A stretch of 64,000 nucleotides of DNA from assembly GCA_012274445.1 (NCBI GenBank), contig JAAROD010000093.1, forward strand, positions 2,108,001-2,172,000, read 5' to 3'. Position numbers and translations under genes: made by a program. Positions within the stretch are counted from its first letter, which is position 1, and every line of letters begins with the position of its first letter. Source of the stretch: Sclerotiophoma versabilis. Lineage: Eukaryota > Ascomycota > Dothideomycetes > Pleosporales > Didymellaceae. This document shows positions 32,497 through 44,198 of the stretch, piece after piece. A model generated the notes under the pieces. The model was given only the letters and a program-made list of their open reading frames with translations, searched no databases and was not told the DNA's origin.

Positions 32497-34757
32497 GCTA
32501 GGCTAGTGGCCCTTTTCCAGCTCTTCTTGAGGGTCGGTGCCTAGCAATCTGTCGTAATTGAACCCGTATTAGATGATTATATAAACTCAGCTCCCAAGCT
32601 CGACTTTTGGGAAGTCAAGTTGGCAACCTGTAGTTAAAAGTCAAATTAGAAACAAGAAGAGGAAACGGGTGGTGAGCAACAGCGGACAGTGTGACACGGC
32701 AGAGGATACATAAGATCCTGCCACCCGTTCAAACGTGTGGCATACATGCTGCAAACCTCGGTCATCGCTGCAACTGTCACGTTTCGCACGCCCACCGCCT
32801 GTCCGTAGGCTCGGCTGTCAATGCTGTATGCCCAGCATTTGGCTGCTTCTTCGATCTAGGCAAAGCCGCGCTTTGAACGGACGGATAGCATGCCGCTCCA
32901 TCTTATTGTCCTTGCAATGCTGACGGTAGCGATCAAACGTGTGATGGAGGTCTAGATTGGTTGTTGTGGTGTCGCGAGACAGAGGGCGTAAGAGATCCGC
33001 GACATACGTCGCGGGAGCACGGGCCCAAGACTGTCCAAACTGCGACGCGTCAAGTAACGTTAAAGTGGACTGCTAAGAAAGACAACGAGGCACAAGTTCG
33101 CTTCGAGGCCCTCAGGTTGATACAAGACGCGTGGTCGATCTGACAGCAGACAATATAATGGTTCAAGCAAGGCACGGTCACGTGTGTGCCATTCGCTACT
33201 TCCGTCATTGAAACCTTGGTAGCATTGTAGTCTGAAAAGTCTGCCGTTACCAGCCTCAGGAAAGCAGTGTTTACTGTAGAGATTAATCGGTGTGGTTCGT
33301 TGAAGGAGACGAAAGAGTAACGCCAACTGATGAGTTTGTAAATGTGTGCTGCGCACACTAACGCCCCTCCTCCAGGCGCCCTCTTTAATGGCAGGAGCAT
33401 GTTGTACTCAGCCCGCGCATGCAAGCGAACTGGCTCTGGCGACTACTGGAAAACACTTGAAAATGTTATTGACTGGCTCAAGGTCACGTGGTCTGCTCGT
33501 GTATGGCTTACCAGTCGACCAGACATTGAAGCAATTTCGGACGGATTCGCAATTTAACTCCGCAGCCGGTAAAGGCGTCTCGAACTCTTCGACCGACCAG
33601 GAGTGAAGTGCGGACGAAACATGGAGCAATCCATCTCTCTTGTGACGACGCCTTGTGATTGGTTCGCCATCAGCAGCCTTCAGCAGCCGGCCCCACTCAC
33701 CTTGAGCTGCGTTCTTTCCCTGACCGTTACTACTTTCATCAACGACTAGTCTACCGTCCAAGTACTCTAGGCTTTGTCGCGTGCAGCTGCCTATTGCTAG
33801 GCCTGATGAAAGCCAGAGCCTACTCAAGAACAAGGACGCGGGGTGATAATGGGATACTTGATGACATTACATAAGTAAACAGACCCCATGCATACACTAG
33901 ACAGTGTTGTACCATGGTATGAATTCTGTCGGCTGCCTCAGCAGTGGTTCGTGGGGCTGAGTCTGCTGAGGAGTAAGTCCGCTTTAGAGGGCTCTCAGGT
34001 GAAAGATAGACCGGATCTGCCCGTCGTGATCTATACCAGGATGTCAATGGGGCAGGATGATTAACTGTATCAGCCTCCGACGTAATTTATAATTCAACTC
34101 TTCATTAAGTCTCACCAAAAGGACTGCCTCTCTTCTGTCTTCTGTCAGCTAAAAATGAACTTCTGGCTAGGCGCACACTCTCCCTTACGAGTGCAAATTA
34201 CACCGAACAGCGGTTGAAATTACACCGGATGGCCCGGAACTTTGGTGTTTTGGTATCGCCAGTGGTAGGTTTACACGAACCTCACAACAGCCTTTCATCC
34301 ATCTCATCCTCGCAGCAAGCTTGCATTCGAGCAGGATAACGCGACAAAGATTTGGTAACTTTGAGATACCGAAGCCTTACGGTATGTAAGGTTTGCGAGG
34401 TAAACTCCATCTTCCCCTCAGCCCAGTAAACCAGTCAGCCATTCGCTAAACACAGCCTTCGGCCGTACGGCCTTGTTCGACGGGATGTTACGAAAGTCCT
34501 TTCCCTTTCAGCTCGGTATTCAATAAGGACTAGGTTTTTATTAGACAGGCCTTTCCTTGATTGGATGATCTCTTGGTCTGGCGGCGCGGTCGGAATGTTC
34601 AAAGAGCGAGGAAGGCATCGCCTTTAAGTATCTTGCACTGCCGCAACTTGCTCAATTATTCTCATCTCACTCCGTCAGAAGTGGTACCTTGCATTACTCA
34701 AAAGATTATTTCAACGTCTTCCGAACTTTCCCCGCCGCTATCGCACTCTCAGCTAAG
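32497..34757. other. Intergenic, no supported gene
   Basis: Short overlapping frames only. A motif AAATTACACCG occurs twice near 34195-34220. The last few hundred bases are C/T-rich leader sequence of the cupredoxin gene. Confidence 0.45.
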
Positions 34758-35657
34758 ATGTATCGCCTTCTACTTCCCGTTCTTCTGCCGCTCGCTTCGG
34801 CTGCTGTGCATACCGTCCAGGTTGGACCTAAAGGACTCGTTTTCGTTCCCCAGACTATCAGCGCTGTTAAGGGCGATACCGTTGTCTTCGAGCTGAACCC
34901 TGGACACAATGTCGTACAGGGTAAAGCCGACGGTCCCTGCTCGACCGCTGATAACTACTGTAAGTAGTCCAGCCCTCATCCTCATGTGCTGAAGTTAATG
35001 AGAACTATAGTCTACAGCGGTGAGTACCAGGGCACCGACAGCGGAGCTAAGAAGTTCGTGGTCAACGTCACCAGCAACGACCCTGTATACTACTACTGTG
35101 GAGCGCCGCAGCACTGCCAGTAAGCATTCGAGCTTATTTGAAAATGAGCATTCACTAATGAAGTAGGAATGGCATGGTAGGCGGTATCAACATCCCGTAA
35201 GTAAAGACACCAGATTTGTGCAGGAGAGTACTGACAATTGCTAGCACATCGGGCAATGAAACGATCGACGCGTATAGCAAAGCAGCTGCGAATGTTCAGA
35301 CTTCGGACTTGCCCAGTCAGCTTCGAGGAGGCGAACTGATGGACGACGCACAGATTGCAAGCCTGAACGGCACTGCGGCATCGTCTGCCGCCTCAGGATC
35401 GTGAGTTCTAAGTCTGTCCCTTTAATGAATCCGTTTGTTAACTCTCTGGCAGGGCATCTGCGTCTGCGTCTGGTTCATCTGGGTCTTCAGCCGCAGCATC
35501 AGCTAGCGCCACCAGCACACACGCCGCTAGCGGGTCAGCTTCGCACTCAGCTTCAGCTACGAAAGCATCCTCTACCGGTGGAGCTTCAAGCGTTTCCTCA
35601 GGCCAGTTCAGTGGAATCGCAGCGATTGTTCTTGGTGTCGCGGCATGGGTCGTTTAA
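34758..35657 (+). CDS. GPI-anchored extracellular cupredoxin (Ser/Ala-rich)
   Basis: Five exons (34758-34959, 35011-35119, 35167-35196, 35245-35400, 35453-35657) give 233 residues. Signal peptide MYRLLLPVLLPLASAAVHTV; one cupredoxin domain (VQVGPKGLVFVPQTISAVKG, VVFELNPGHNVVQG) with likely type-1 copper ligands His (GHNV), Cys, His and Met in YYYCGAPQHCQNGMVG. Then comes a linker, a Ser/Ala-rich stalk and a hydrophobic C-terminus SGIAAIVLGVAAWVV typical of a GPI signal. Such 'extracellular serine-rich' proteins are widespread on fungal cell surfaces; proposed roles (copper binding, oxidative chemistry, infection) are unproven. Every junction keeps frame, including a 30-nt third exon. The start is the first ATG of the open frame that gives a signal peptide. 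Confidence 0.92.
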
Positions 35658-36952
35658 TTCCAACTTGATGGGACTGCGTGCACGGCGAGATACTTGGCAA
35701 TTGAATCACGCACGAGATGCGGAGCGTGTAGCTTCGATGCGCGATTGCTGCTTTCGGGTTAATTTTCGGTAGTCGCTACCAGTACAACATGTAATCAACT
35801 TCACTTTTTAATCACTACCGCTTTCTTACGTCTTCCTCTTGAGCTCTTCCTTGCTAGGTCTCGAACTCAAACGGTGGTACGCATTCCGCGGTGACAACAG
35901 AGACGGTCGCGCCTGCGAGAATAGTTGTCCGCGCGCGAAGTGGATGAGCTCGCTCCGGGCTGCACTGCTACTTCAAGCACAGCCCAAGTACACCAAGCTT
36001 TTAGGCCTCGTAAAGCTTGGCTTCATGGTGGATCAACGACGACGACGGGCGACAGGCCGGAAACCCGGGGTTGAGCGGGGCTGGAATACGAACTATCGAC
36101 CAGGCACGAGCCACGCAGTCGGCCCTTTACAGCTTGCGAACAGCCCCACACCATCATCGCAGCCGATTTGTCCGCAGGAGTTTGGGGTCAAGCTCAGGAT
36201 GATGACCACGCATGCGGCATTGTGTCTTCTTGACTTTCGGGCGTATTCAATCAGTTGCTTCGCAATGTCCGAACAGGTGATTATGAGCACAGCTGCAAGC
36301 GTAAATGCGACTAGCTCGCTGGCCGAACTGTCATGCTAAAAATCGCGCAACATCGCCTTGGATGCACCTCATCAAGCCTGGACTTCGATCCATTATTGAC
36401 CAACGCACATCCCTTACCAGCCACAACGCACCGTCACTCATCGTATCCGTATCATGGCGCAGGTCATGCTCGTTTTATAACATATAATTGGCCAGGACCT
36501 CCATCCAATGCAGACGGTTGCAAACGTCAACTGTGCTACTCATAGCTGCAGCTTACAACTGGACACCGACATGAACTACTCAATCACCACGACGTCCCAT
36601 TGATGTTTACATTCAGTATGGCTCCCTGCAATTGGATGACAGATTATGGGAAGGATGCACAATTGGTCCATCGTGAGGGATAGCCACAGATGCTGCCTGG
36701 ATACCAACTACATCGGGCCCATCCAGACTGATCAGGAACAAGGAAACATGCTTCTGGCTTGCGATCAAGGAAGTGCTTGAAGTGCCACAGCTTGGTGCGT
36801 GCGCTGAGGGTGAATGATATAAGGCTGTACTGCTCAGTGATGCTGGTTTATTACCTCCATTCACTTTCGTTCATCAATTACCTCAGTCACTCCACTATCT
36901 TCGACATCGGTCTCTACGAACGGGATAATACCAAATCCAAACAAACATCAAG
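35658..36952. other. Intergenic between the two GPI-protein genes
   Basis: A 166-codon plus-strand frame (35839-36339) has no domain and uneven composition; I regard it as chance. No other feature is supported. Confidence 0.45.
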
Positions 36953-37289
36953 ATGCGTTTTTCCGCCATTGCCATTCCCGTCCTCGCTGCTGGTGCTGCT
37001 GCCCAGAGCTCGTAAGTCCATTGAATCCTGGCTTTGCAATCAATCATGCATCTAACGCCATAATAGTCTCCTCTCTTCTGTTCGTAGCGCAGCTTCCTCT
37101 GCTCTATCCTCAGCTTCCGCTTCCGCCTCTGCTTCCGCCTCTGCCTCACGCAGCGCCAGCGCCAGCGCCAGTGCGTCAAGGTCTGCCTCTGCCTCCGCCT
37201 CCGCTACTCATAACGCTGCTGTCGGCAACTCGGCAGAGCTGAGCGGCCTTGCTGCTGTCGTTATGGGTATTGCCGCTTGGGCTTTGTAG
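36953..37289 (+). CDS. Small Ser/Ala-repeat GPI-anchored cell-surface protein
   Basis: Two exons (36953-37011 and 37088-37289; 76-nt intron) encode only 86 residues. The signal peptide MRFSAIAIPVLAAGAAAQS is followed by an almost pure Ser/Ala tract of about 40 residues with scattered Arg (SRSASASASASRSASASASA), then THNAAVGNSAEL and a hydrophobic GPI-type tail SGLAAVVMGIAAWAL. No folded domain remains between signal and stalk, so it is presumably a heavily O-glycosylated wall or membrane-anchored peptide. Its tail closely resembles that of the cupredoxin 1.3 kb upstream on the same strand. The start and intron are well supported by the signal peptide and frame. Confidence 0.85.
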
Positions 37290-38710
37290 CTGTACAATGC
37301 AGACCAAGCAGAAAGGATGGGTGACTTGCTATTGACTTACGTGGGATCGGGGCAAAAACATTATACCATTAAGCATGACAGTGCATCAAACAAATTCAAT
37401 TCCTCAGAATCCATATCATACCGATGCGCATCACGCCAATTGCTATAATTGGCTTGTGCCAGAAATGGTTTAAACTAGTGCAATTACTGTTGTGATGACC
37501 GCGTGTACTTTATTATGTCACTACAAACCCTCAATATCTGAAAGATTTACGATCATTTCTCCTGAGCGTCATTGTTTCAAAACGGACTGGTCAGACGTCG
37601 AGACGCCAGGCTAGATAGGGTATAGTGAAGCCGTCTTTGCCATCCACTTCGGCGTTACTTAATCTCAAACAACGGGAGATGGCCTAACACCTGCCTTGTT
37701 TTTGGCATGGCAGGGTCATTGGCTGGTCGAAGCCCTTCGAAATTTCGGACTTTGTGGATAGCGAGCCAAAGAGCTTCGATATCGAACTTTTGTGAAGTGA
37801 GGGAAATAGTGAATTCAGGGGCAACACCGCTTCTTGTACCGCCTACCTCCTGCCGGGAGCACGGTAGGTTTAGTATATTCGACCTCGAAGCACTTTGAAG
37901 TTCGACGGCTAGAAGAGTGCAGCTCATACTTTCCCTTTCACTGCTCCCCTTACTGAGCCAGATGAGTACGTTGTGTGCTCTACTGAAAATTTATCCCATA
38001 ATTCTCACTTGCTGGTCGCGATGTCGTGGTCTGTCTGGTCGATGCAGATGCGATCGACCCCAAAATATCGTGTTTCATACTGGGCGTAAAGGGAGGCAAT
38101 TGTTTCTTCAGGGCTAAGTGCAATAGACAATGCAATGCTAGAGTGAGGCGTCAACACGGGTGATCAACCTGAGTCCCCAATACGCTGAAAACATCACGCG
38201 ATGCGACGCAACGTATATCGATATTTCCATTGGATCATAAGCATACTCAGTTCTGGAGATGGTCATCGGCTTGAGGGGTCTGATGTTGCGTGGATCTGGG
38301 ATCCGGCAACGATAAGCTGTGGAAGACGTAGTCGGTTGCGCCGTGCTCAGGGCACAAGAACACAACTGGGAATGATAAGAAATCAAGAAAATTAATCACT
38401 CACAGTCTTGGAGTAAATTGCATCGTCCGAGCACCTGAACTTCGAAAGGCATATTTAGAGGGCTGATTGAAAGGTTAGCAGGAACCACAACCACTATGTC
38501 CACCTAGTCACTGTGTTCGTGAGTTAACCTAGCTCGTTTTTGCCCAGTATTAGCACACCGAAGCAAGAGATTCAGCATCGCCTGAAGCCTTATGTACATC
38601 ACGAAAGCTTCCAGACTACACAAATGAAGCACAGTCTATGTAACGGCGGAGGAAAACATGAGAAAGGTTAGCTAAGAATCCAGCCTTTATAATGGATGTT
38701 GTGTTGTATC
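37290..38710. other. Intergenic, no supported gene
   Basis: A 90-codon minus-strand frame at 37655-37927 (SQKFDIEALWLAIHKVRNFE) looks protein-like but lacks a family match; otherwise nothing. Confidence 0.4.
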
Positions 38711-39031
38711 TTAAGAAAGCCGTCGAATCGTTCCATAGACAAGCAATCGAGATGTACAGGTAGCATACATGTACAATCTGGCTGCACATGCAAACATAGT
38801 CATGAGAAGTGCCTTTCCCGCGGCATCCATCGTCTGTGGTAGGTGCGCCGTCGAAAACTTCGCAGGAGCGCGGGCAAAAGTCGTGCTGGAGCTCGTAGAA
38901 GGTGTCTTTAGTCTCCCTCCGTCAGACCTGACTACTGCAGTGACTGTACCCGTAATCTTCCCTACCCAGTGTTTGTTTACGAGGAGCGCTGCAGTGGCTC
39001 TCCCGTCGTGTCCCTCGATGTAATAGTCCAC
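38711..39031 (-). CDS. Possible exon of a hypothetical protein
   Basis: The minus-strand frame is open upstream to about 39105 and reads RSDNDRLQLRADSICEDKGQ, then GDVDYYIEGHDGRATAALLV, then NKHWVGKITGTVTAVVRSDG, which looks like real protein. The C-terminal half (TPSTSSSTTFARAP onwards) is less convincing. No good start codon precedes it, so it would be a terminal exon whose upstream exon I could not find, or a relic. Confidence 0.25.
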   Translation of the reverse strand: MDYYIEGHDGRATAALLVNKHWVGKITGTVTAVVRSDGGRLKTPSTSSSTTFARAPAKFSTAHLPQTMDAAGKALLMTMFACAARLYMYATCTSRLLVYGTIRRLS

Positions 39032-40102
39032 ATCGCCCTGGCCCTTGTCCTCACAGATCGAGTCAGCGCGTAGCTGTAGTCTGTCATTGTCACTTCGTAT
39101 CTCAAGCCATTAAAAATTTCGCAATCGATGTCATAATCACAATTATACAGATTTGAAGGCGTCTAGCAGGTGACATTAAGGACTGAGGCACAAGCATCGA
39201 CGGTTTGAATAGTCAACACAGAGTTCTGATAGTATTAAGAATGAGATCAGAAAAAGCAGATTTCTTTTTGAGCAAGGGTGAGCCTTAACATGGCTGCGAC
39301 AGCGACCATAGGCTGAAGTATATTGTTGACAAGAACTTGAAGTCTAGCGTTGTAAGATCCAGCGATGAATTGATTGCTCTTCAATATTGTAGCCGCTGGA
39401 AGTGACACACATGACCGAGAGGAGACCCAGATTTCTTGAAGCGCAATAAATTGTTTGTTCAAAACTTGTCAAAACTCATTGTGCACAATTAGTTACTTAG
39501 TATGCAACAGCCCAAGCGCCTTCTGAGGTCTATATGCATATTACAATGGTGCCGATGTTGAAGAAGCTGGAACGAGTAAGTCCAGCGATTTAAACGGGTG
39601 CCAAGTAACTTGAGACGCGGAGAGAAAGTCATGGCAGGACTTGATGGAGTGTCTGAAAAAGAGCAAGAGTTATTGTGTGCAAGTCAGATGACAGGAAGGT
39701 CGAGGCCAGCAGGGTTGTAGAAACGACAAGGGAGGCCGCCTCAGGAACCACGGCTAAGATTTCTACTCTCATACTACCAAGGCTGTGTCTGGTTATTAAA
39801 TTCCTGTGCCAGACAGATTGAAGGCCACTTGAGTTCCCACAATCGATGCTACCGAAAGCGTCGTTGTAACGTATGCAGGTGCTGTGGGTAACTTGGGCAT
39901 CCGAGCCGTCAGGAACTCAGAAGCTGGGTTCGCCATCTTTGCACTTGAATTACTGGGGTAGATAGCAGTCATGTAGTTGCAAATAGATCGCTAGAGATTG
40001 CTACCAGTCTCCGCGGTACTTCTCGAATATGAAAAGGTAGTACCTATATATTCCCTTCCTTGGAGGCTGTCTGCAACCCAAGAGTATATGCCCAACTAAA
40101 CA
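39032..40102. other. Intergenic, no supported gene
   Basis: Only short frames; includes the 3' flank of the GH5 gene. Confidence 0.45.
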
Positions 40103-41429
40103 TTACTGCACTGAAGCAAGTGTAGCGTCGACCATGCCTTTGAGCGCTGTGATCGCATTCTGATTCCTCCAAGCAGTCCAGTTGTGGTTCAACAAGCCCC
40201 ATGTCTCTTCGTAATCTTGAGTTCCACTGCGGATATAGTAACTTCCACCAAGTGCCCAAACCATCCAGCCCGACTTCCACTGTGGCATTAGTTTACGTAA
40301 ACAGGATGCATACACGCCGTTATAGCTACTGTCAGCCTGAGTAAAGCCAAACTCTGTTAATAGCACAGGCATCCTGTTCACAGCCTTCTCGCCAGTCGCG
40401 CGGAACCCGTTATTCCAAAGTCCACCTTCGATGTCCCCACAGTTCGTGGCGGAGTTTTGGTAATTGTGCATCTCGAGGACGAGCTTGTTGGCGTACTTGA
40501 AATCGGTGAGAAGGAACTTCTTGCCGTTGCCTAGGTCGTCAGCCCAGGGAATAGGTTGCAGTGTTGTATCGAAATTTAGGCCGGAGAAGAAGATGAGGAT
40601 GTCCGGGTTTGCAGCATTGACGACATTAGCAGCGGCAACGTTCTGTTCGTACCAGGTAGGCCAGTCATAGGGAAGGGAAGAGCCAGCTTTGTCTGGCTTG
40701 CGGAACTCATTACGAAGGCCGATCGAAACCATATTGGGCCATTGCTTGCTCTGCGAGTTCTTGTTAGCTTGCTGCACGAAGCAAGCAGGTGGGTACGTTA
40801 CATGTTCAGCCATGTACTGCAGACCTCGCTTCCATTTTGTGACGTTGAAGTATGTGTCGCCAAACCACGCGTTGCCGTCGCTGGTGGAGCAACACCATGC
40901 TCCCTTAGACATATGGTTGTCAAGGTGTACATAGATCTGCTGCTTTGCGAGTTCGGCAGCAATGTTGTCGTAAACCTGAGCTACACGTAAGCAGAGCCTC
41001 CATTATGCAAAGCACAAGTCTATGTACCTGAAGCCTGGTAGTCGAAGACCCGAACTGAGGGTTGTTCTTGATGACCCGCTGGTAGACAGCAGTACCATTT
41101 TTATCGCCCAGTGCTTTCTTGAACGCGTTCTGGATCGTTACGTCGCCACCATTGTCTTTGATGTCATCGATCATCTCAATGGCAAAGGTCAAGCGAACAA
41201 CATTCATGTTCAGGCTCTTGATCTTCGATGCGATAGATGCGACGCTCTGATACTGAAGGCCTTCAGGGATCATGACCTCGCCGGCACCAGGCCAGTTGAC
41301 GCCAACGTAAGTGAAGTTCTCACCAGTGGAGTCGTGAACCCATTGACTTTCAGTCACAAAAGGTGCATTGGGAAAGGCAGAAACGAGCACTGGGAGCGCC
41401 ACAGCGCACAAAAGATTGAAGACGTGCAT
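40103..41429 (-). CDS. Secreted glycoside hydrolase family 5 enzyme (cellulase-like)
   Basis: A retaining (beta/alpha)8 hydrolase acting on a beta-glycan outside the cell. Exons 41429-41028, 40975-40802 and 40750-40103 give 407 residues. Signal peptide MHVFNLLCAVALPVLVSAFP. GH5 landmarks: YVGVNWPG near the start, NMNVVRLTF on strand beta-2, YVHLDNHMSKGAWCC (His of the beta-4 region), the acid/base Glu in MVSIGLRNEF, VLEMHNYQNS, the nucleophile Glu in PVLLTEFGF, and WMVWALGGSYYIRSG. The 51-nt segment 40801-40751 has GTAACG/GCTAAC/CGCAG intron signals but is a multiple of three without a stop, so an unspliced product would carry 17 extra residues after AEH. The exact GH5 subfamily and substrate (cellulose, glucan, mannan or glycolipid) cannot be told from sequence reading alone. 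Confidence 0.9.
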
Positions 41430-43468
41430 TTCGGCAACTGATGTTGTGGGAAGGGCGACTATTCCATGCTTGCGGAGACTCCATTATATAGTTTACCTGT
41501 TTCTTGCCCTCCTGAAATACCACAGATCGCCGAAGACACAACCTCTTTGGGAGCTTTCCGCTCTGTTATCCTGTTGAGGAAACGTAGACGAACCTTCATA
41601 GAGAGAGCATGTGTGAAGCTTGGACTGATACTGTGTTCATCGGTGGAACACATACCAGCCTTGACGTGCCTAGCAGCGCCCAGACCATTTAATCCTATTA
41701 TAGTCTTAGTTCCTGCTCCTTTCGGGCAATTGAGAGGACTTTGAAGACCCGTTTAGTGGGAGGTACAAAGTATGATGTGGACATCATATGCGACTGCCAC
41801 CATACTGCGGAGAAACCATGGGGATCATCGGTCGGATTATCGAAATAAGGCAGTTGGCTGTAATAGGGTTACAGGGTACTTAGTCTGTTATGGAGCCGTC
41901 GTGGAGTTAAAACGGTCATGCGCGCCGTCCCGGGCATCGCGCAATCTGGAGGCCGGCGCTGGGCCCGAGGCTAAGGCTGATATGGGCGCATCACCCGACG
42001 GAAGATATATTTGCCAGCTAAGACTTGAACGTGCTAACATTATAAACCGAGGTCGTTGTTGAGAAAAGAATAATTCGTAAGCGCAATATCTGGTTACACA
42101 TGGCTTGTGACGTCATGGGATCGCGACTAGGGAGGAGTCTTGCAGTATAGGTATCTCGAGGCAACTTTGAGCCTAGCACCGTGGTCGAGAGCTTGTACGT
42201 CTTGCTTTTACTCCTTGCTCTTTTGATGTAGGTCGACTTGCATGTTGTGATATTACAGTTGAGACCTGTCGAATATGGACGCATGTAGACTCTCGCTTAT
42301 TCACCGCCATGCACAACTGCTACCTGTTTTCATATCTAGCCAGCACTTCCAGCAACAAGACGCGAGATGACATATAGCCACGCTGTCTCTGCCGACTGCC
42401 CGGATGATGTGATGCTTATACCATATTTAATTCGTCCCAGTGTCGCCGAGACAGGGTCGAAAGTCCAGCCGTAGTGTAGGGGCCATGGCAAAGGGATAAC
42501 CGTCATCTCCGGGGGCATTAATGCAGGGAAAACGCGACTTCCAATAATACCTGTTGCCTCCCAAGAAATTGCTGCATATCTCTACTCTCCTCGATTGCAC
42601 CTCGCAGGGAGACTCAATTTCTTGCCATTTGATTATGTACGATCCTGTTGAAAAGCAGTTCCCCCGATACACAACTCATTTTATACTAGGGTGGTACTAA
42701 TCAAACTGCAACAATCGTAGTAAATCGGTTGTGAACTAAAGTCACTTCTAACCTATGGGAAGCATTTTTTCAGATTCGAAGACTTCGATCGAGGAATTCG
42801 AGTATCGGTATAGCCTAGCAGATCTACTCTATCTGTAACGAACAGGTCAACCACTTCAAGATAGGACACGACATGGCCATGATGCTTGAGATATTCCAAA
42901 GAGCATATTGGGTCGCTGCTTGGTTGGGTCTAGGTATATAGGGCGATGGTCGTATTTTGAAAACGACAAATGAGAGTGAACACAAACCATCAGTGGCAGA
43001 TTTGAGCACATGGGCCACTGCATCTAGCATCGAATCAGTCCTGTCTCAACCTTTCTGGAGACTTCTTTACATAGAAAAAGAACCTTGTCGCAAAGAGAGT
43101 CCCGCTTGCCTGCGGCACCATGAAGATACCTTCAGTTACCCTTGATCGATCCTGGCTTGCATCTCTGATAGTGAAACCATCCTATAAGACTTCACATCAT
43201 GTGTTCGTAACAAAAAGAAGAACCACAGGACCTGTCGCACGAAAGCGAAAGAACTCCCGAGCTTGGTTGAGCCGGAATGAGAAAACTTGTTAGATATCGA
43301 GTGTATATAGTCGAGTGCATATAGCTCGTTCGCAGAGCTTAACAGGATGTACCCGGCGTGCAACATTGAATTAATATTGTTAGAATGCCCAGCTTCTATA
43401 TCTATGGTTTTAAATTTCCATTCCGTCTATACGCACCCTTCCACCATATTATTATCGTCTTCCTTCCT
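41430..43468. other. Intergenic, no supported gene
   Basis: Two kilobases with only short frames; promoter of the GH5 gene at the left, 3' flank of the second cupredoxin at the right. Confidence 0.45.
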
Positions 43469-44198
43469 TTAATTGTTCTTTCCACCGCCAAGCAGAGCCG
43501 CAAGGCCGGCAGCAGCACCGCCGCCGCCGCCGCCGTTCTTGCCACCGTTCTTGCCTGTAGCTGCGGCGGCAGTAGCAGCATCACCAGCCTTGGCACCGAG
43601 GACGTTCTTGGGGGTAGTACCAGCCTTGTTGTTTATGATGGAACCACCAGACATGCCACCCCTGGGAGAAACGTTGTTATTGGCTTGCGCAGCCTTGTTC
43701 GCGTACTGGGTGACAGCATTGCCGTCCGGAGGGTTGATGACCATGACCATGCCTTGCTGGCAATGCTGAGCCTGAGAGCAGTAGATGTAGATAGGGTTGG
43801 TGTCGGTGACGGGGACCATAAACATAGGTGTATTGGCGGCTTGGCGTTTGTTGTTCTTGTTCTTGCCTTTGCCTTTGCCACCAGTGTTGCCATTGGGGTT
43901 TCCAGGAATGGGCTGGAAATCTGAGAAGATAGCGTTCCTCTCAGGCTGACAGGGGGCGTTGGCAGTCGATGAAGCAACAGAGTGGTTCTGGTTCGAATTA
44001 GTGATGATCTATCCAACTGGGATGTTTTAGCATTACCTGAGAAACAAAGTTGAAGGCGACCATATCTCCGGGCTGAGCAGTGACTGAGTTGGGAGTGAAC
44101 TGGAACTTGTTGTTGGCCGCAACCGTGACCATCATAGTGGCAGCAGAAGCAGTCATGGCCTGGGCAAGCCCGGCAGCAAGGATAGTGGAGAAAAGCAT
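43469..44198 (-). CDS. Secreted cupredoxin with Gly/Ala-rich tail
   Basis: Two exons (44198-44037 and 43987-43469; 50-nt intron) give 226 residues. Signal peptide MLFSTILAAGLAQAMTASAA, then a cupredoxin fold (MMVTVAANNKFQFTPNSVTA, GDMVAFNFVSQ|NHSV) with copper ligands His (NHSV), Cys, His and Met in YIYCSQAQHCQQGMVMVI. A Lys/Gly/Asn-rich loop (GGKGKGKNKNNKR) is inserted between the first His and the Cys. The C-terminus is disordered, ending in a GGGGGGAAAGLAALLGGGK-type stretch without a hydrophobic GPI signal, so the protein is probably released or wall-associated. The family is the same as the GPI-anchored cupredoxin at 34.8 kb, but the stalk is different. Confidence 0.9.

Noticed and set aside
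35839..36339. 166-codon ORF between the two GPI-protein genes
   Set aside because: No signal, motif or plausible fold; ordinary chance ORF in moderately GC-rich intergenic DNA.
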